32,777 bases of DNA from Bacilli bacterium (GTDB lineage Bacteria; Bacillota_I; Bacilli_A; ML615J-28; CAG-698): the NCBI GenBank assembly GCA_028702495.1, contig JAQVOS010000010.1, positions 1 to 32,777 on the forward strand, read 5' to 3'. Under the pieces are notes generated by a model. The model searched no databases. It was not told the DNA's origin and was given only the letters and a program-made list of their open reading frames with translations. Of this stretch, positions 6,902 to 14,693 are shown in pieces. The number at the start of each line of letters is the position of its first letter. The first letter of the stretch is position 1. Made by a program: the position numbers and the translations under genes.

Positions 6902-8008
6902 TCAATCCTCTTTTCTAATCCGGGCATAAAATTCAATATGTTCGTGATTGAGTTTTTTTCGTAAAATTGGTTTTGTGATAAATTGGTTCCCTTCACGAAG
7001 AAGAACGAGTGAAGAGGGAAAAGTTTCGATATCAGAAATGCGACAATAATAACTTTCTTCAGTATCTTTTATACCCATTGATTTTTGAAGATTGATGGAA
7101 TAAGCATCTCGATGACCTTCGAGCGTGAGTAAATCATCAACGATGGCACTTGCGGTTGGATAACGACCGGCCCCTTTCCCAATAAAAGTTAAATCATGAT
7201 AATAATTGGTACTAAGAATAATAGCGTTGGTTTCATATTTTACTTGGCTAAAAAGATGATCCTTCTGAATTGCAACAGGTTCGACCGATGCATATTGATC
7301 CTTAAGGGTTGCAATCATTTTTAATGTATATCCATTTTTCTTAAGAAAAGTGATATCACTTTGATTGATGGCTTGGATGCCTCCATGAGGAATCATGTTA
7401 TAATCAATTCTTTGATTGGTGGCAATCATTCCTAGAATCGCGATTTTTCGAAGTGCATCGAGTCCTAACAAGTCCTGAGTGGGGTCAGCCTCTGCGAAAC
7501 CTAGCTTTTGGGCTTCTTTTAACGCCCCATCAAATGATTCTCCTTCTTCCATTCTTGTTAGAATATAGTTTGTGGTTCCATTTAAAATGGCTTCAATTTT
7601 AGAAATTTCATTGGTTTTTTTGATGTGAAAAAGAGGACGAATGATGGGAATTCCACCCCCGACACTTGCTTCATAGCATAGTTCAACTCCCATCTTGCTT
7701 TTAAGAAGGGTGAGTTCTTCAACATGACGACTGATGACTTCTTTATTCGCAGTGACAATAGACTTATGATGGTGCAGAGCTTCTTTGATTACTTGATAAG
7801 GAAATTCTTCTCCGCCCATCACTTCAACAATCGCTTCGATTTCGGAATCATGATAAATTTCATCAAGCGAGTTTGCATACAATCCTTCGAATTCGGAAAG
7901 ATGAATGCGATCATAGATTTTTTTTACTTCGAGGGGTAATGGTTGATTATGAATGATATCATAAACGCCTCTACCAATAGTTCCAAGTCCTAATAATGCA
8001 ATTTTCAT
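6902..8008 (-). CDS. hom: Homoserine dehydrogenase lacking a full ACT domain
   Basis: Reduces aspartate semialdehyde to homoserine. It has 368 residues, about 60 fewer than a Bacillus-type enzyme. The NAD(P) fold starts with GLGTIG (7-12); TANKE (86-90), EASVGGGIP (113-121), NGTTNY (143-148) and GFAEADPTQDLLGLDA (170-185) are the conserved catalytic and substrate-binding motifs. After the catalytic domain ends near 315, only about 50 residues remain, beginning YYCRISDIE, which looks like a shortened remnant of the C-terminal ACT domain that gives threonine feedback in longer homologues. The gene starts 2 nt after the ACT regulator's stop and has little Shine-Dalgarno of its own, so translation is probably coupled. 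Confidence 0.93.
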   Translation of the reverse strand: MKIALLGLGTIGRGVYDIIHNQPLPLEVKKIYDRIHLSEFEGLYANSLDEIYHDSEIEAIVEVMGGEEFPYQVIKEALHHHKSIVTANKEVISRHVEELTLLKSKMGVELCYEASVGGGIPIIRPLFHIKKTNEISKIEAILNGTTNYILTRMEEGESFDGALKEAQKLGFAEADPTQDLLGLDALRKIAILGMIATNQRIDYNMIPHGGIQAINQSDITFLKKNGYTLKMIATLKDQYASVEPVAIQKDHLFSQVKYETNAIILSTNYYHDLTFIGKGAGRYPTASAIVDDLLTLEGHRDAYSINLQKSMGIKDTEESYYCRISDIETFPSSLVLLREGNQFITKPILRKKLNHEHIEFYARIRKED

Positions 8009-8010
8009 AG

Positions 8011-8442
8011 TTATTCAATCGCAATCAGAGTGACCATCTTCACTCCTCGCAATCCTTTCATTTGATTGATGATATCATCCATTGAATGGGAAATACTGTC
8101 AATATTCATGCTGATGACGACATATGCAACTTCATGAAGAGGAGTCTCTTGATGAATGGTAATGATATTCGCATCAATACTGGCTAAGTAGTTGATGATA
8201 TTTGACAATATGCCTGCTTCATCTTGTAAGTGACATCCGATGATAGCTCTTCTCCCGGCAAGGAACGTGGGAGCAAATACATAATCTTTATATTTATAAT
8301 AGGTAGAACGACTAATCCCCACCTTTTTACAAGCGAAGGAAACATTCATTTCATGATGCTCAATCATATCTCTTGCTTCTATGATCGATGAAAAATTCGA
8401 TGGAAGAATGCTTTTATGAACAATCAAATAATCATTTTTCAT
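8011..8442 (-). CDS. thrR: HTH-ACT regulator of the PheB/ThrR type (UPF0735)
   Basis: A 143-residue protein with an N-terminal helix-turn-helix segment (about 32-55, with ACKKVGISRSTYYKYKD) and a C-terminal ACT domain (about 66-141, IIGCHLQDEAGILSNIIN). This is the architecture of the B. subtilis protein long called PheB and, as I recall, later described as ThrR, a DNA-binding regulator of threonine biosynthesis. Here it sits inside the operon, overlapping thrB by 11 bp and followed 2 nt later by hom, which supports control of this pathway by an amino acid bound to the ACT domain. A 16-bp direct repeat in the thrC promoter is a candidate operator. The regulatory role is inferred from family and position; the symbol is tentative. 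Confidence 0.72.
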   Translation of the reverse strand: MKNDYLIVHKSILPSNFSSIIEARDMIEHHEMNVSFACKKVGISRSTYYKYKDYVFAPTFLAGRRAIIGCHLQDEAGILSNIINYLASIDANIITIHQETPLHEVAYVVISMNIDSISHSMDDIINQMKGLRGVKMVTLIAIE

Positions 8443-9277
8443 AGGATAATCCTGTGGGACTTACTTCATAAACCCTTGTTTCCCATCCTTCAAATGATAA
8501 GGAGATGTCTCTTTTCGTGAGAACACAAAGGCTAGCTCCTGCTCCAGATAAGAAACAAGCTATACCTCTAATGCGACAATAAGCAATGATGGCGTGAGCC
8601 CCTTCAATTAATGGCAAGCGATAGGGTTCATGCCAGCGATCTTCGAGGAGTGAAGCCAAAAGATCTTCATCCCCATTTTTTAAAGCTTCAGGAATTAAAA
8701 TACCACGTCCCAAATTATGAACTGCGTCCTCTAGTGTAATCGTTTTGGGTAAAACGGAACGACTCTTGGTGGTGTCAAGACTCATATTAGGGATGAGTAA
8801 CATGGCCTTCCATTCGGGATTTACGGTGAATTTTTCAACCTTTACTCCTTGAGCGGTGATAATCGCTGCTGTGAGTCCCCCATAAATGGCTGCTGCAATA
8901 TTGTCGGGATGGTGTTCGTATTCTAGAGCTTCAAGGAGAAGCTCTTCTCGATTGATCGTTTCTCCAACAAATGCGTGATACGCTATAATGCTTGCAAGTA
9001 CCGCGGTTGCACTACTTCCAACGCCCCCACAAAGAGGAACCTCTTGTAAAAACGTGATGCGAACTGGGAAGAGAGGACGATTATTTTTGCGATAACAATC
9101 AATATACACTTGATAAGCTAAATTCGATGTATTATCGATTTCTTTCGGAAATCCTACGAGTTCCATTTTACGATTAGCTTCAAAGCGATAGGTATTAAAG
9201 CCATTTAAAGCAAGGCCAAGGCAATCAAAACCTGGACCCAAATTGGATGTACTCATGGGAACACGAATGGTAATCAT
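8432..9277 (-). CDS. thrB: Homoserine kinase
   Basis: GHMP-family kinase that phosphorylates homoserine for threonine synthase. It has 281 residues, slightly shorter than the usual 300 or so. The N-terminal substrate segment MSTSNLGPGFDCLGLAL (8-24) is classic for ThrB, the ATP-binding GHMP motif GGVGSSA is at 84-90, and FLSGAGASLC near 245 is the third conserved motif. The start ATG (9275-9277) overlaps the thrC stop by 4 bp and has AAGGAGAT upstream inside thrC. It lies second in the operon, between thrC and the ACT regulator. Confidence 0.95.
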   Translation of the reverse strand: MITIRVPMSTSNLGPGFDCLGLALNGFNTYRFEANRKMELVGFPKEIDNTSNLAYQVYIDCYRKNNRPLFPVRITFLQEVPLCGGVGSSATAVLASIIAYHAFVGETINREELLLEALEYEHHPDNIAAAIYGGLTAAIITAQGVKVEKFTVNPEWKAMLLIPNMSLDTTKSRSVLPKTITLEDAVHNLGRGILIPEALKNGDEDLLASLLEDRWHEPYRLPLIEGAHAIIAYCRIRGIACFLSGAGASLCVLTKRDISLSFEGWETRVYEVSPTGLSYEK

Positions 9278-10653
9278 CGTATCATCTCCTTAACTAATGA
9301 ATCAAATTGTTTCAAGACCTCATCAAGGCTCCATACATGACGCTTTTCTTTACAAATGAAAGCATAATCAGGATCGGGGGGAAGATGGGGAACAATGGGT
9401 CTAATGGTATCCATGAATTTTTCGTAACTTGCGGTTGAGATAACAACCGTTTTATGAGCATCATGGGTTTCTTTCTTATAATCATCCATCACCTTTTTTG
9501 CAACGGCCGTATGAGGATCCATGATATAATGGGTCCTTTTATAAAAACCCTCAATAGTTTCGGTGGTTTCTTCAATGCTTGCATAAGCCGCGTAGAAAAA
9601 AGAATACGCTGCTTTATCCTGCTCTTGAATCGTATAAGAGCCCGTTTCTTCAAGTGACTTCATACAACGCTTCACTTCTTGCTCGCCACCAATCCAGAAG
9701 AGTAGTCTTTCTAAATTAGATGATACCAAAATGTCCATGGAAGGAGAATTGGTGATATAAAACGGCCGATTGCGATTATAGGTTCCTGTTTGAAAGAAAT
9801 CTGTTAAGACATGATTTTGGTTGGAAGCACATAACAAGCGATGGATCGGACATCCCATCCGTTTTGCAATATACCCCGCGAGTATATTTCCAAAGTTTCC
9901 TGTTGGAACACTAAAGTTAATGAGTTCATTTTTCTCGATCAGTTTGCGATCAAGTAATTCTTTATATGCGACAAAATAGTATGTGATTTGAGGAAGAAGA
10001 CGACCGATGTTAATGGAATTTGCGCTTGTTAAAAGGGGATACTCTCTAAATAACTTTTTAACCAATGCCTGGCAATCATCAAAATTACCTTCTATGGCAA
10101 TTGAGTGCATATTATTTGATTCATAGGAAAGCATTTGATGCTCTTGATACGGACTAATCCCTCGATGAGGATAGAAGATGATGACTTTTGCATCGGGAAG
10201 TTGCGAGAATCCTGCGAGTGTTGCACTTCCAGTATCCCCAGAAGTTGCAACTAAAACAATGCGTTTTTCATGTGTTATTTCTTCTCCCAACTTATAAAAA
10301 TGAGGAAGAAGGGATAAAGCGATATCTTTAAATGCCTTAGTAGGTCCATAGAAGCATTCTAAAAAGATGGTATCATCCACTTCTCGTATGGGAGTAATCG
10401 CGGGATTTACAAATAGAGCGGTAGCCTTTTTAACTGCTTCTTCAATCCTTTGGAGTGATACTTCGGGTAAATAAGCTTTTATTATCCATGTAGCAATGCT
10501 TTTATAACTTTCCTCGCGAGGAAAGAGCTCTAGTTGTTCAAGGGATAATTGTGGAAAGGAGCTCGGAACAAATAAGCCTCCATCACGGGCAATCCCTTGC
10601 ATGATGGCTTCTAACCCTCCAAGACAATCTTGTCCTCTTGTGCTTTTGTACAT
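9274..10653 (-). CDS. thrC: Threonine synthase
   Basis: PLP enzyme converting O-phosphohomoserine to threonine. At 459 residues it belongs to the longer class typified by E. coli and yeast rather than the roughly 350-residue Bacillus form. The start MYKSTRGQ is the family signature, GPTKAFKD (103-110) holds the PLP lysine Lys109, and VATSGDTGSATLAG is the phosphate-binding loop. It is the first gene of the five-gene threonine operon, with a perfect AGGAGGT Shine-Dalgarno and a good sigma-A promoter. The operon order thrC-thrB-regulator-hom-asd covers aspartyl phosphate to threonine. Confidence 0.95.
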   Translation of the reverse strand: MYKSTRGQDCLGGLEAIMQGIARDGGLFVPSSFPQLSLEQLELFPREESYKSIATWIIKAYLPEVSLQRIEEAVKKATALFVNPAITPIREVDDTIFLECFYGPTKAFKDIALSLLPHFYKLGEEITHEKRIVLVATSGDTGSATLAGFSQLPDAKVIIFYPHRGISPYQEHQMLSYESNNMHSIAIEGNFDDCQALVKKLFREYPLLTSANSINIGRLLPQITYYFVAYKELLDRKLIEKNELINFSVPTGNFGNILAGYIAKRMGCPIHRLLCASNQNHVLTDFFQTGTYNRNRPFYITNSPSMDILVSSNLERLLFWIGGEQEVKRCMKSLEETGSYTIQEQDKAAYSFFYAAYASIEETTETIEGFYKRTHYIMDPHTAVAKKVMDDYKKETHDAHKTVVISTASYEKFMDTIRPIVPHLPPDPDYAFICKEKRHVWSLDEVLKQFDSLVKEMIR

Positions 10654-10679
10654 AGTGACCTCCTTTTTGACTTGTGATT

Positions 10680-10708
10680 ATTATACATTGTTTCTAATCT
10701 AAATACAA
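10680..10708 (-). promoter_or_regulatory. Sigma-A promoter of the threonine operon
   Basis: On the minus strand TTGTAT (10708-10703), 17-bp spacer, TATAAT (10685-10680). The -35 lies inside the proximal copy of a direct repeat, so a protein bound there would block polymerase. I see no T-box or riboswitch in the short leader. Confidence 0.75.
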
Positions 10709-10737
10709 GTGTTTTTCTAATAAATACAAGTGTTTTT
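10701..10737. repeat. 16-bp direct repeat, candidate operator of the threonine operon
   Basis: AAATACAAGTGTTTTT occurs at 10701-10716 and again at 10722-10737, identical, with a 21-bp period (two helical turns). The proximal copy covers the thrC -35. An inverted ACTTGT half at 10670-10675 lies downstream of the -10. A ThrR-type regulator encoded in the same operon is the obvious candidate ligand, which is inference. Confidence 0.6.
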
Positions 10738-10762
10738 TATGGAAACATCACCATCGTCGTTC

Positions 10763-10800
10763 TTTACAATTTCTTTACATATCTTTACACATTCTTGGTA
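10763..10800 (+). promoter_or_regulatory. Pho box (PhoP operator) upstream of pstS
   Basis: Four direct repeats: TTTACA at 10763-10768, 10774-10779 and 10784-10789, then TTGGTA at 10795-10800, with periods of 11, 10 and 11 bp. This matches the TT(A/T)ACA direct repeats about 11 bp apart recognised by PhoP dimers in Firmicutes. The last repeat ends 21 bp before the -10, so PhoP would take the place of a normal -35. The operon encodes its own PhoP and PhoR. Confidence 0.8.
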
Positions 10801-10821
10801 GCGCGGATTCATCCTTTCCTC

Positions 10822-10827
10822 TATAAT
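10822..10827 (+). promoter_or_regulatory. -10 of the pst-pho operon
   Basis: TATAAT, with no good -35 at 17 bp, as expected for a PhoP-activated promoter. A ribosome-binding site AAAGGAA lies at 10844-10850, before ATG 10857. A second AT-rich box TATAAA at 10833 is less well placed. Confidence 0.65.
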
Positions 10828-10856
10828 GAGGGTATAAAATATGAAAGGAATCAATC

Positions 10857-11795
10857 ATGAAAAAAAATTCTAAACTGTTTATGTTCGTTGTTACTCTTTT
10901 GATAGCGTTGTTTATCTCTGGGTGCAAACCCACCCTCAATCCAAGGATCAATGTTTACACCCGTGATACTACCAGTGGAACTCGTGATGGCTTTTTTACG
11001 GCAATCGATATGAAAGAAGCTGTTACGGATAATTCTTCTCTAGTTGATGACTACGTTGAGTTAGCTGGAAATGGCGATATCATCAGTGCGATTAAAAATG
11101 ACATCTATGGAATTGGGTATATCTCCCTTTCCTCACTTGAGGGTTCTACTCTTAAAGGACTTTCTTATGAGGGCATTGCCCCTAATGAAACAAATGTTTT
11201 AAATGGAACTTATTTACTGAAACGTAATTTTAACTACATCATCCGTTCCACTTATACAACTTCAACAAAACAAGCCATCATTGAAGCATTCATTGCCTAT
11301 TTATCAACGAAAGAAGCAAAAGCAACCATTCAATCTAAAGATGGCATTGTCTCGATTAATCCAGATGATCCTTCATGGAATGATATTAAGGTAAATTTTC
11401 CAATTACTCTTGAAGACAACCATGATATTACAATGATGTTTGGCGGATCTACTTCAGTCGAAAAAATTGCCAAAGCATTATCAAGTGAATTTAGTCAAAA
11501 ATGTGGAAACTTTGTGACAGAACATAATCACACAGGTAGTGGAGATGCTTATAAGCGGACTCAAGGGAGTGAAAAAGATGGAGCAAATGCTTTGGATATC
11601 GGATTTTCAAGTCGTGAATTCAAACTACTAGATTCAGAACCTGCCTTACTAGGCACTACTGGAATCATTTGTGTCGATGCCATCGTTGTCGTTGTCCACC
11701 CAGATAATGTCCTTAATTCCATATCACAAGCAACATTAAAATCAATCTATTCAGGAATTATGACAACCTGGAAAGAATTAGAATCACAGCAATGA
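10857..11795 (+). CDS. pstS: Phosphate-binding lipoprotein PstS, apparently circularly permuted
   Basis: Extracytoplasmic phosphate receptor of the Pst ABC transporter. A lipoprotein signal with lipobox ISGC places the acylated Cys at 23. The motif order is unusual. TRDTTSGTRDGF (35-46), normally mid-protein, comes right after the signal; then GIGYISLSS (85-93), GIAPNETNVLNGTYLLKR (106-123) and FIAYLSTKEA (145-154), normally the C-terminal half. Only then come DITMMFGGSTSV (190-201), TGSGDAYK (226-233), DIGFSSRE (247-254), DAIVVVVHPDN (274-284) and IYSGIMTTWKEL (297-308), normally the N-terminal half. The protein ends where an ordinary PstS would continue into the TRDTTSGT region. All phosphate-binding loops are therefore present, but rotated. 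No N-lobe coding lies upstream, and pstC follows normally. Confidence 0.88.
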   Translation: MKKNSKLFMFVVTLLIALFISGCKPTLNPRINVYTRDTTSGTRDGFFTAIDMKEAVTDNSSLVDDYVELAGNGDIISAIKNDIYGIGYISLSSLEGSTLKGLSYEGIAPNETNVLNGTYLLKRNFNYIIRSTYTTSTKQAIIEAFIAYLSTKEAKATIQSKDGIVSINPDDPSWNDIKVNFPITLEDNHDITMMFGGSTSVEKIAKALSSEFSQKCGNFVTEHNHTGSGDAYKRTQGSEKDGANALDIGFSSREFKLLDSEPALLGTTGIICVDAIVVVVHPDNVLNSISQATLKSIYSGIMTTWKELESQQ

Positions 11796-11809
11796 TGAGA
11801 ATCATTGCT
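11788..11809 (+). other. Intercistronic hairpin between pstS and pstC
   Basis: AGCAATGAT (11788-11796), loop GAGA, ATCATTGCT (11801-11809): a perfect 9-bp stem overlapping the pstS stop. It lacks a real T-run, so it is more likely an mRNA stabiliser or processing site that favours PstS over the permeases than a terminator. Confidence 0.6.
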
Positions 11810-11823
11810 TAAGTTTTAGTTTT

Positions 11824-12747
11824 ATGAACCAATCTTCAGTGAAACAGCAAATTGATCGAAGTGCTCAAATGGCGTTTTTCTCTATCGCTGTTATTTGTGC
11901 ATCAATGATCATTGTGATTGTTGGTTTTATCTTTTTGAAGGGAATCTTTCCATTCATTTCGATGTATCCGATCGGTGGTGAGGAATACAAGGTTAATATT
12001 GGTAGCTTTTTCTTTTCAAATACATGGTTCGTCGCTCCAAATAATTATGGCGTGGGATTCATTATTATTAATACTCTCTATATCATGCTCTTAAGCTTAA
12101 TCATCGCTGTTCCTGTTTCCGTAATAACCGCTCTATACATTGTTCGTATCGCGCCAAAAGTATTAAAAAGCGTTTTATCCTACGTGATTGAACTCCTTGC
12201 CAGCATTCCCTCCATCATCTATGGTGTTTTCGGAATGGGGGTCATTACTGCACTTGTTCGCAGGATTGCATCTTCATTTGGATATCAAAGTGCTGGTGGA
12301 ATTTCTATTCTGGCCACGGTTTTGGTTCTGGCTACGATGGTTCTACCAACCATTACTTTAGTGGCTATGAATAGTATTCATTCTGTTCGGAAAGATATTA
12401 TTGAAGGATCATTGGCTTTAGGGGTGAGCCCCATGGAAACCAACTTTAAGGTTGTATTATCTTCTAGCAAAAATGGAATTTTTTCTGGAATTATTTTTGG
12501 AGCAGGGAGGGCTTTAGGCGAAGCAACTGCCATATCAATGGTCATTGGAAATAACGGTTCTGGACCTACTTTCAATCTATTTGATACCTCTCGAACACTC
12601 ACTTCAACCATTCTTTTGGGTATTAAAGAAACCAGTGGTCTTGATTATGACATTCGTTTTTCTGTTGGTATTGTGCTTGTTATCATGGTACTTCTTATAA
12701 ACTTCATTTTGAACACAATAAAGCGAAAGATAGGAGCGTTTCAATGA
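11824..12747 (+). CDS. pstC: Phosphate ABC transporter permease PstC
   Basis: One of the two membrane subunits forming the phosphate channel. It has 307 residues with six likely transmembrane segments (first about 18-41), an extracytoplasmic loop after the first one, and the cytoplasmic EAA loop EGSLALGVSPMETNFKVVL that docks on PstB. FGAGRALGEATA is also characteristic of PstC. I see no Shine-Dalgarno before ATG 11824: the leader after the intercistronic hairpin reads TAAGTTTTAGTTTT. It overlaps pstA by 4 bp. The length is normal, in contrast to its partner PstA. Confidence 0.93.
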   Translation: MNQSSVKQQIDRSAQMAFFSIAVICASMIIVIVGFIFLKGIFPFISMYPIGGEEYKVNIGSFFFSNTWFVAPNNYGVGFIIINTLYIMLLSLIIAVPVSVITALYIVRIAPKVLKSVLSYVIELLASIPSIIYGVFGMGVITALVRRIASSFGYQSAGGISILATVLVLATMVLPTITLVAMNSIHSVRKDIIEGSLALGVSPMETNFKVVLSSSKNGIFSGIIFGAGRALGEATAISMVIGNNGSGPTFNLFDTSRTLTSTILLGIKETSGLDYDIRFSVGIVLVIMVLLINFILNTIKRKIGAFQ

Positions 12748-13943
12748 GAGCAAGAAAAGAAGCTTTTCTTTATTTAATCACTATGTTTTTTTCATTAATT
12801 GGTCTTATTGTCTTATTAACGTTAGTTGGGTTCATTGTAAAGAATGGCCTGAGGTCACTCTCATGGGACTTTTTAACCAGTAATTATTATGAAGAAGTCT
12901 ATAATCTTCACTTAGAAGACGATATCATTTTTGATGAATATATTAATCCAATGAATGAAATGGATTATTTTACCTCTCGTTGGGGAGTATCTTTCCGTGA
13001 TGATCTTGATTATAACCAAAATCCAATTGTGATAGTATCATATATAGATCAAAATTCTCCTTTACGCAATATGGAAGTCATTAACCAAAATAATTATCAA
13101 GGTTTATTTGTTGGAATGGCAATTGATCGAGTATTATTAGAAGATGAGGGAGGTAACCTCATCATCATTCAATCAAAAAATAAAGCCGAAATCATGGCCT
13201 CATCATTCCAAAAAGGAATGATCATCACTGATCTTGTCGCTTCATCGCGTGGTGGTGGAATTCGAGGATCTCTTTATTCAACCATTATTTTGATTCTTCT
13301 TACCTTAATAATAGCACTTCCGTTAGGAATTGGGGGGGCAATTTATTTAAATGAATATGCACGACCTAATAGAATCACACGGATTATTCGCTCATTCATT
13401 GAAGCAACCACGGGAATCCCTTCCATTATCTTTGGAATGGTCGGATCTGCAGTGTTTATCCCTGTAGTCAGTACGATAACGCACGTTCAAACAGGAACGC
13501 TTTTAAGTGGGGCTTTTACCCTCGCCATGATATTACTTCCTATCATCATAAGAACAGTTGAAGAAAGTTTATCAACTATTAAACAATCTTATCGGGAAGC
13601 ATCTCTTGCTTTAGGAGCTTCAAGAACACAAACAATCTTTAGAGTAGTCCTCCCCAATGCTATTGGTGGAATTCTAACAGCTACCATCTTATCTATTGGA
13701 CGGATTATTGGGGAATCTGCTGCCCTCATTTATGCAGTAGGAACTGTTATAAAAGATCGTGTATCAATTTTTGACCGTTCAACTAGTTTGGCGGTTCATA
13801 TATGGACTCTTATGAGTGGGGAAAATCCCAATTTTGAAAGTGCCTGTGCAATATCAATTATCATTCTCATCCTTGTTCTACTCCTGAGCATTATGGTAAA
13901 AGGATTGACAAAGCGATTAAGGCGAATGGAGGTAGTATCATAA
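12744..13943 (+). CDS. pstA: Phosphate ABC transporter permease PstA with a large outer-face insertion
   Basis: The second membrane subunit of the Pst transporter. It has 399 residues against about 280-300 usually. The first transmembrane helix (about 10-33) and the conserved start of the first outer loop, SLSWDFLTS (38-46), are normal, but the usual short link to [11 protein letters not shown] (170-180) is replaced by about 120 residues. That insertion contains [24 protein letters not shown] and [21 protein letters not shown] in the order of a PDZ-like fold, which is inference. The rest is standard, with [19 protein letters not shown] as the EAA loop and [16 protein letters not shown]. It overlaps pstC by 4 bp and pstB by 1 bp. 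Confidence 0.92.
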   Translation: MRARKEAFLYLITMFFSLIGLIVLLTLVGFIVKNGLRSLSWDFLTSNYYEEVYNLHLEDDIIFDEYINPMNEMDYFTSRWGVSFRDDLDYNQNPIVIVSYIDQNSPLRNMEVINQNNYQGLFVGMAIDRVLLEDEGGNLIIIQSKNKAEIMASSFQKGMIITDLVASSRGGGIRGSLYSTIILILLTLIIALPLGIGGAIYLNEYARPNRITRIIRSFIEATTGIPSIIFGMVGSAVFIPVVSTITHVQTGTLLSGAFTLAMILLPIIIRTVEESLSTIKQSYREASLALGASRTQTIFRVVLPNAIGGILTATILSIGRIIGESAALIYAVGTVIKDRVSIFDRSTSLAVHIWTLMSGENPNFESACAISIIILILVLLLSIMVKGLTKRLRRMEVVS

Positions 13944-14692
13944 TGAAAACAATTTTTCGTGTTCAAAACTTAAATGTTTTTTATGACGATAAACACGTTT
14001 TAAAAGACATCAATATGAATTTTTATAAACATCATGTCACTGCCTTTATTGGACCATCAGGTTGTGGGAAATCCACTCTATTAAGATGCCTAAACCGTAT
14101 GAATGAACTCATCCCTACCTGTCACCAAACAGGAATCATTGAATATGATGGAACTTCAATATGGAATATGGCTGCAACGGATCTTCGTACTCACGTGGGC
14201 ATGGTCTTTCAAACCCCCAATCCCTTTCCAATGTCCATTTTTGATAATATTGCTTATGGTCCCCGAGCTCATGGAATAAAGAACAAAACACAATTATTGA
14301 AAATTGTTGTAAATTCACTAAAAAAAGCAGCTCTTTATGAAGAAGTTCAAGATCGTCTAAATGATAATGCTCTTAGTCTATCAGGCGGCCAGCAACAACG
14401 CTTATGCATTGCTCGTTGTATTGCAATGGAGCCACAGGTTATTTTAATGGATGAACCCACTAGTGCTCTCGATCCCATTGCCACCCTTAAGATTGAAGAA
14501 CTAATTTTCAACTTAAAAAATGATTATACCATTATTATTGTCACTCATAATATGGGGCAAGCGACACGTGTGAGTGATGAAACTGCCTTTTTTCTTCTTG
14601 GAGAAGTGATTGAAATGAATAAAACAGTTGAATTATTCAAAAATCCTCAACATAAGAAAACAGAGGATTATATTACAGGAAGGTTTGGATAA
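13943..14692 (+). CDS. pstB: Phosphate ABC transporter ATPase PstB
   Basis: ATP-hydrolysing subunit driving phosphate import, peripheral on the inner face of the membrane. It has 249 residues, typical for PstB. Walker [10 protein letters not shown] is at 37-45, followed by the PstB-specific RCLNRMNEL. The Q-loop is [10 protein letters not shown], the signature LSGGQQQR, Walker [14 protein letters not shown], and the H-loop IIIVTHNM. The start overlaps the pstA stop (TAATG), and phoU starts 1 nt after its own stop. Nothing in it is unusual, so the coupling surface with PstC and PstA is probably standard. Confidence 0.96.
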   Translation: MKTIFRVQNLNVFYDDKHVLKDINMNFYKHHVTAFIGPSGCGKSTLLRCLNRMNELIPTCHQTGIIEYDGTSIWNMAATDLRTHVGMVFQTPNPFPMSIFDNIAYGPRAHGIKNKTQLLKIVVNSLKKAALYEEVQDRLNDNALSLSGGQQQRLCIARCIAMEPQVILMDEPTSALDPIATLKIEELIFNLKNDYTIIIVTHNMGQATRVSDETAFFLLGEVIEMNKTVELFKNPQHKKTEDYITGRFG

Positions 14693-14693
14693 T

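Noticed and set aside
6901..6996. Longer N-terminus for asd
   Set aside because: The extra residues lie in another frame of the hom 3' end; the ATG at 6898-6900 has its own Shine-Dalgarno and begins with the expected nucleotide-binding strand.
10654..10700. T-box or threonine riboswitch before thrC
   Set aside because: The leader between the predicted start and the ATG is about 20 nt, too short for either.
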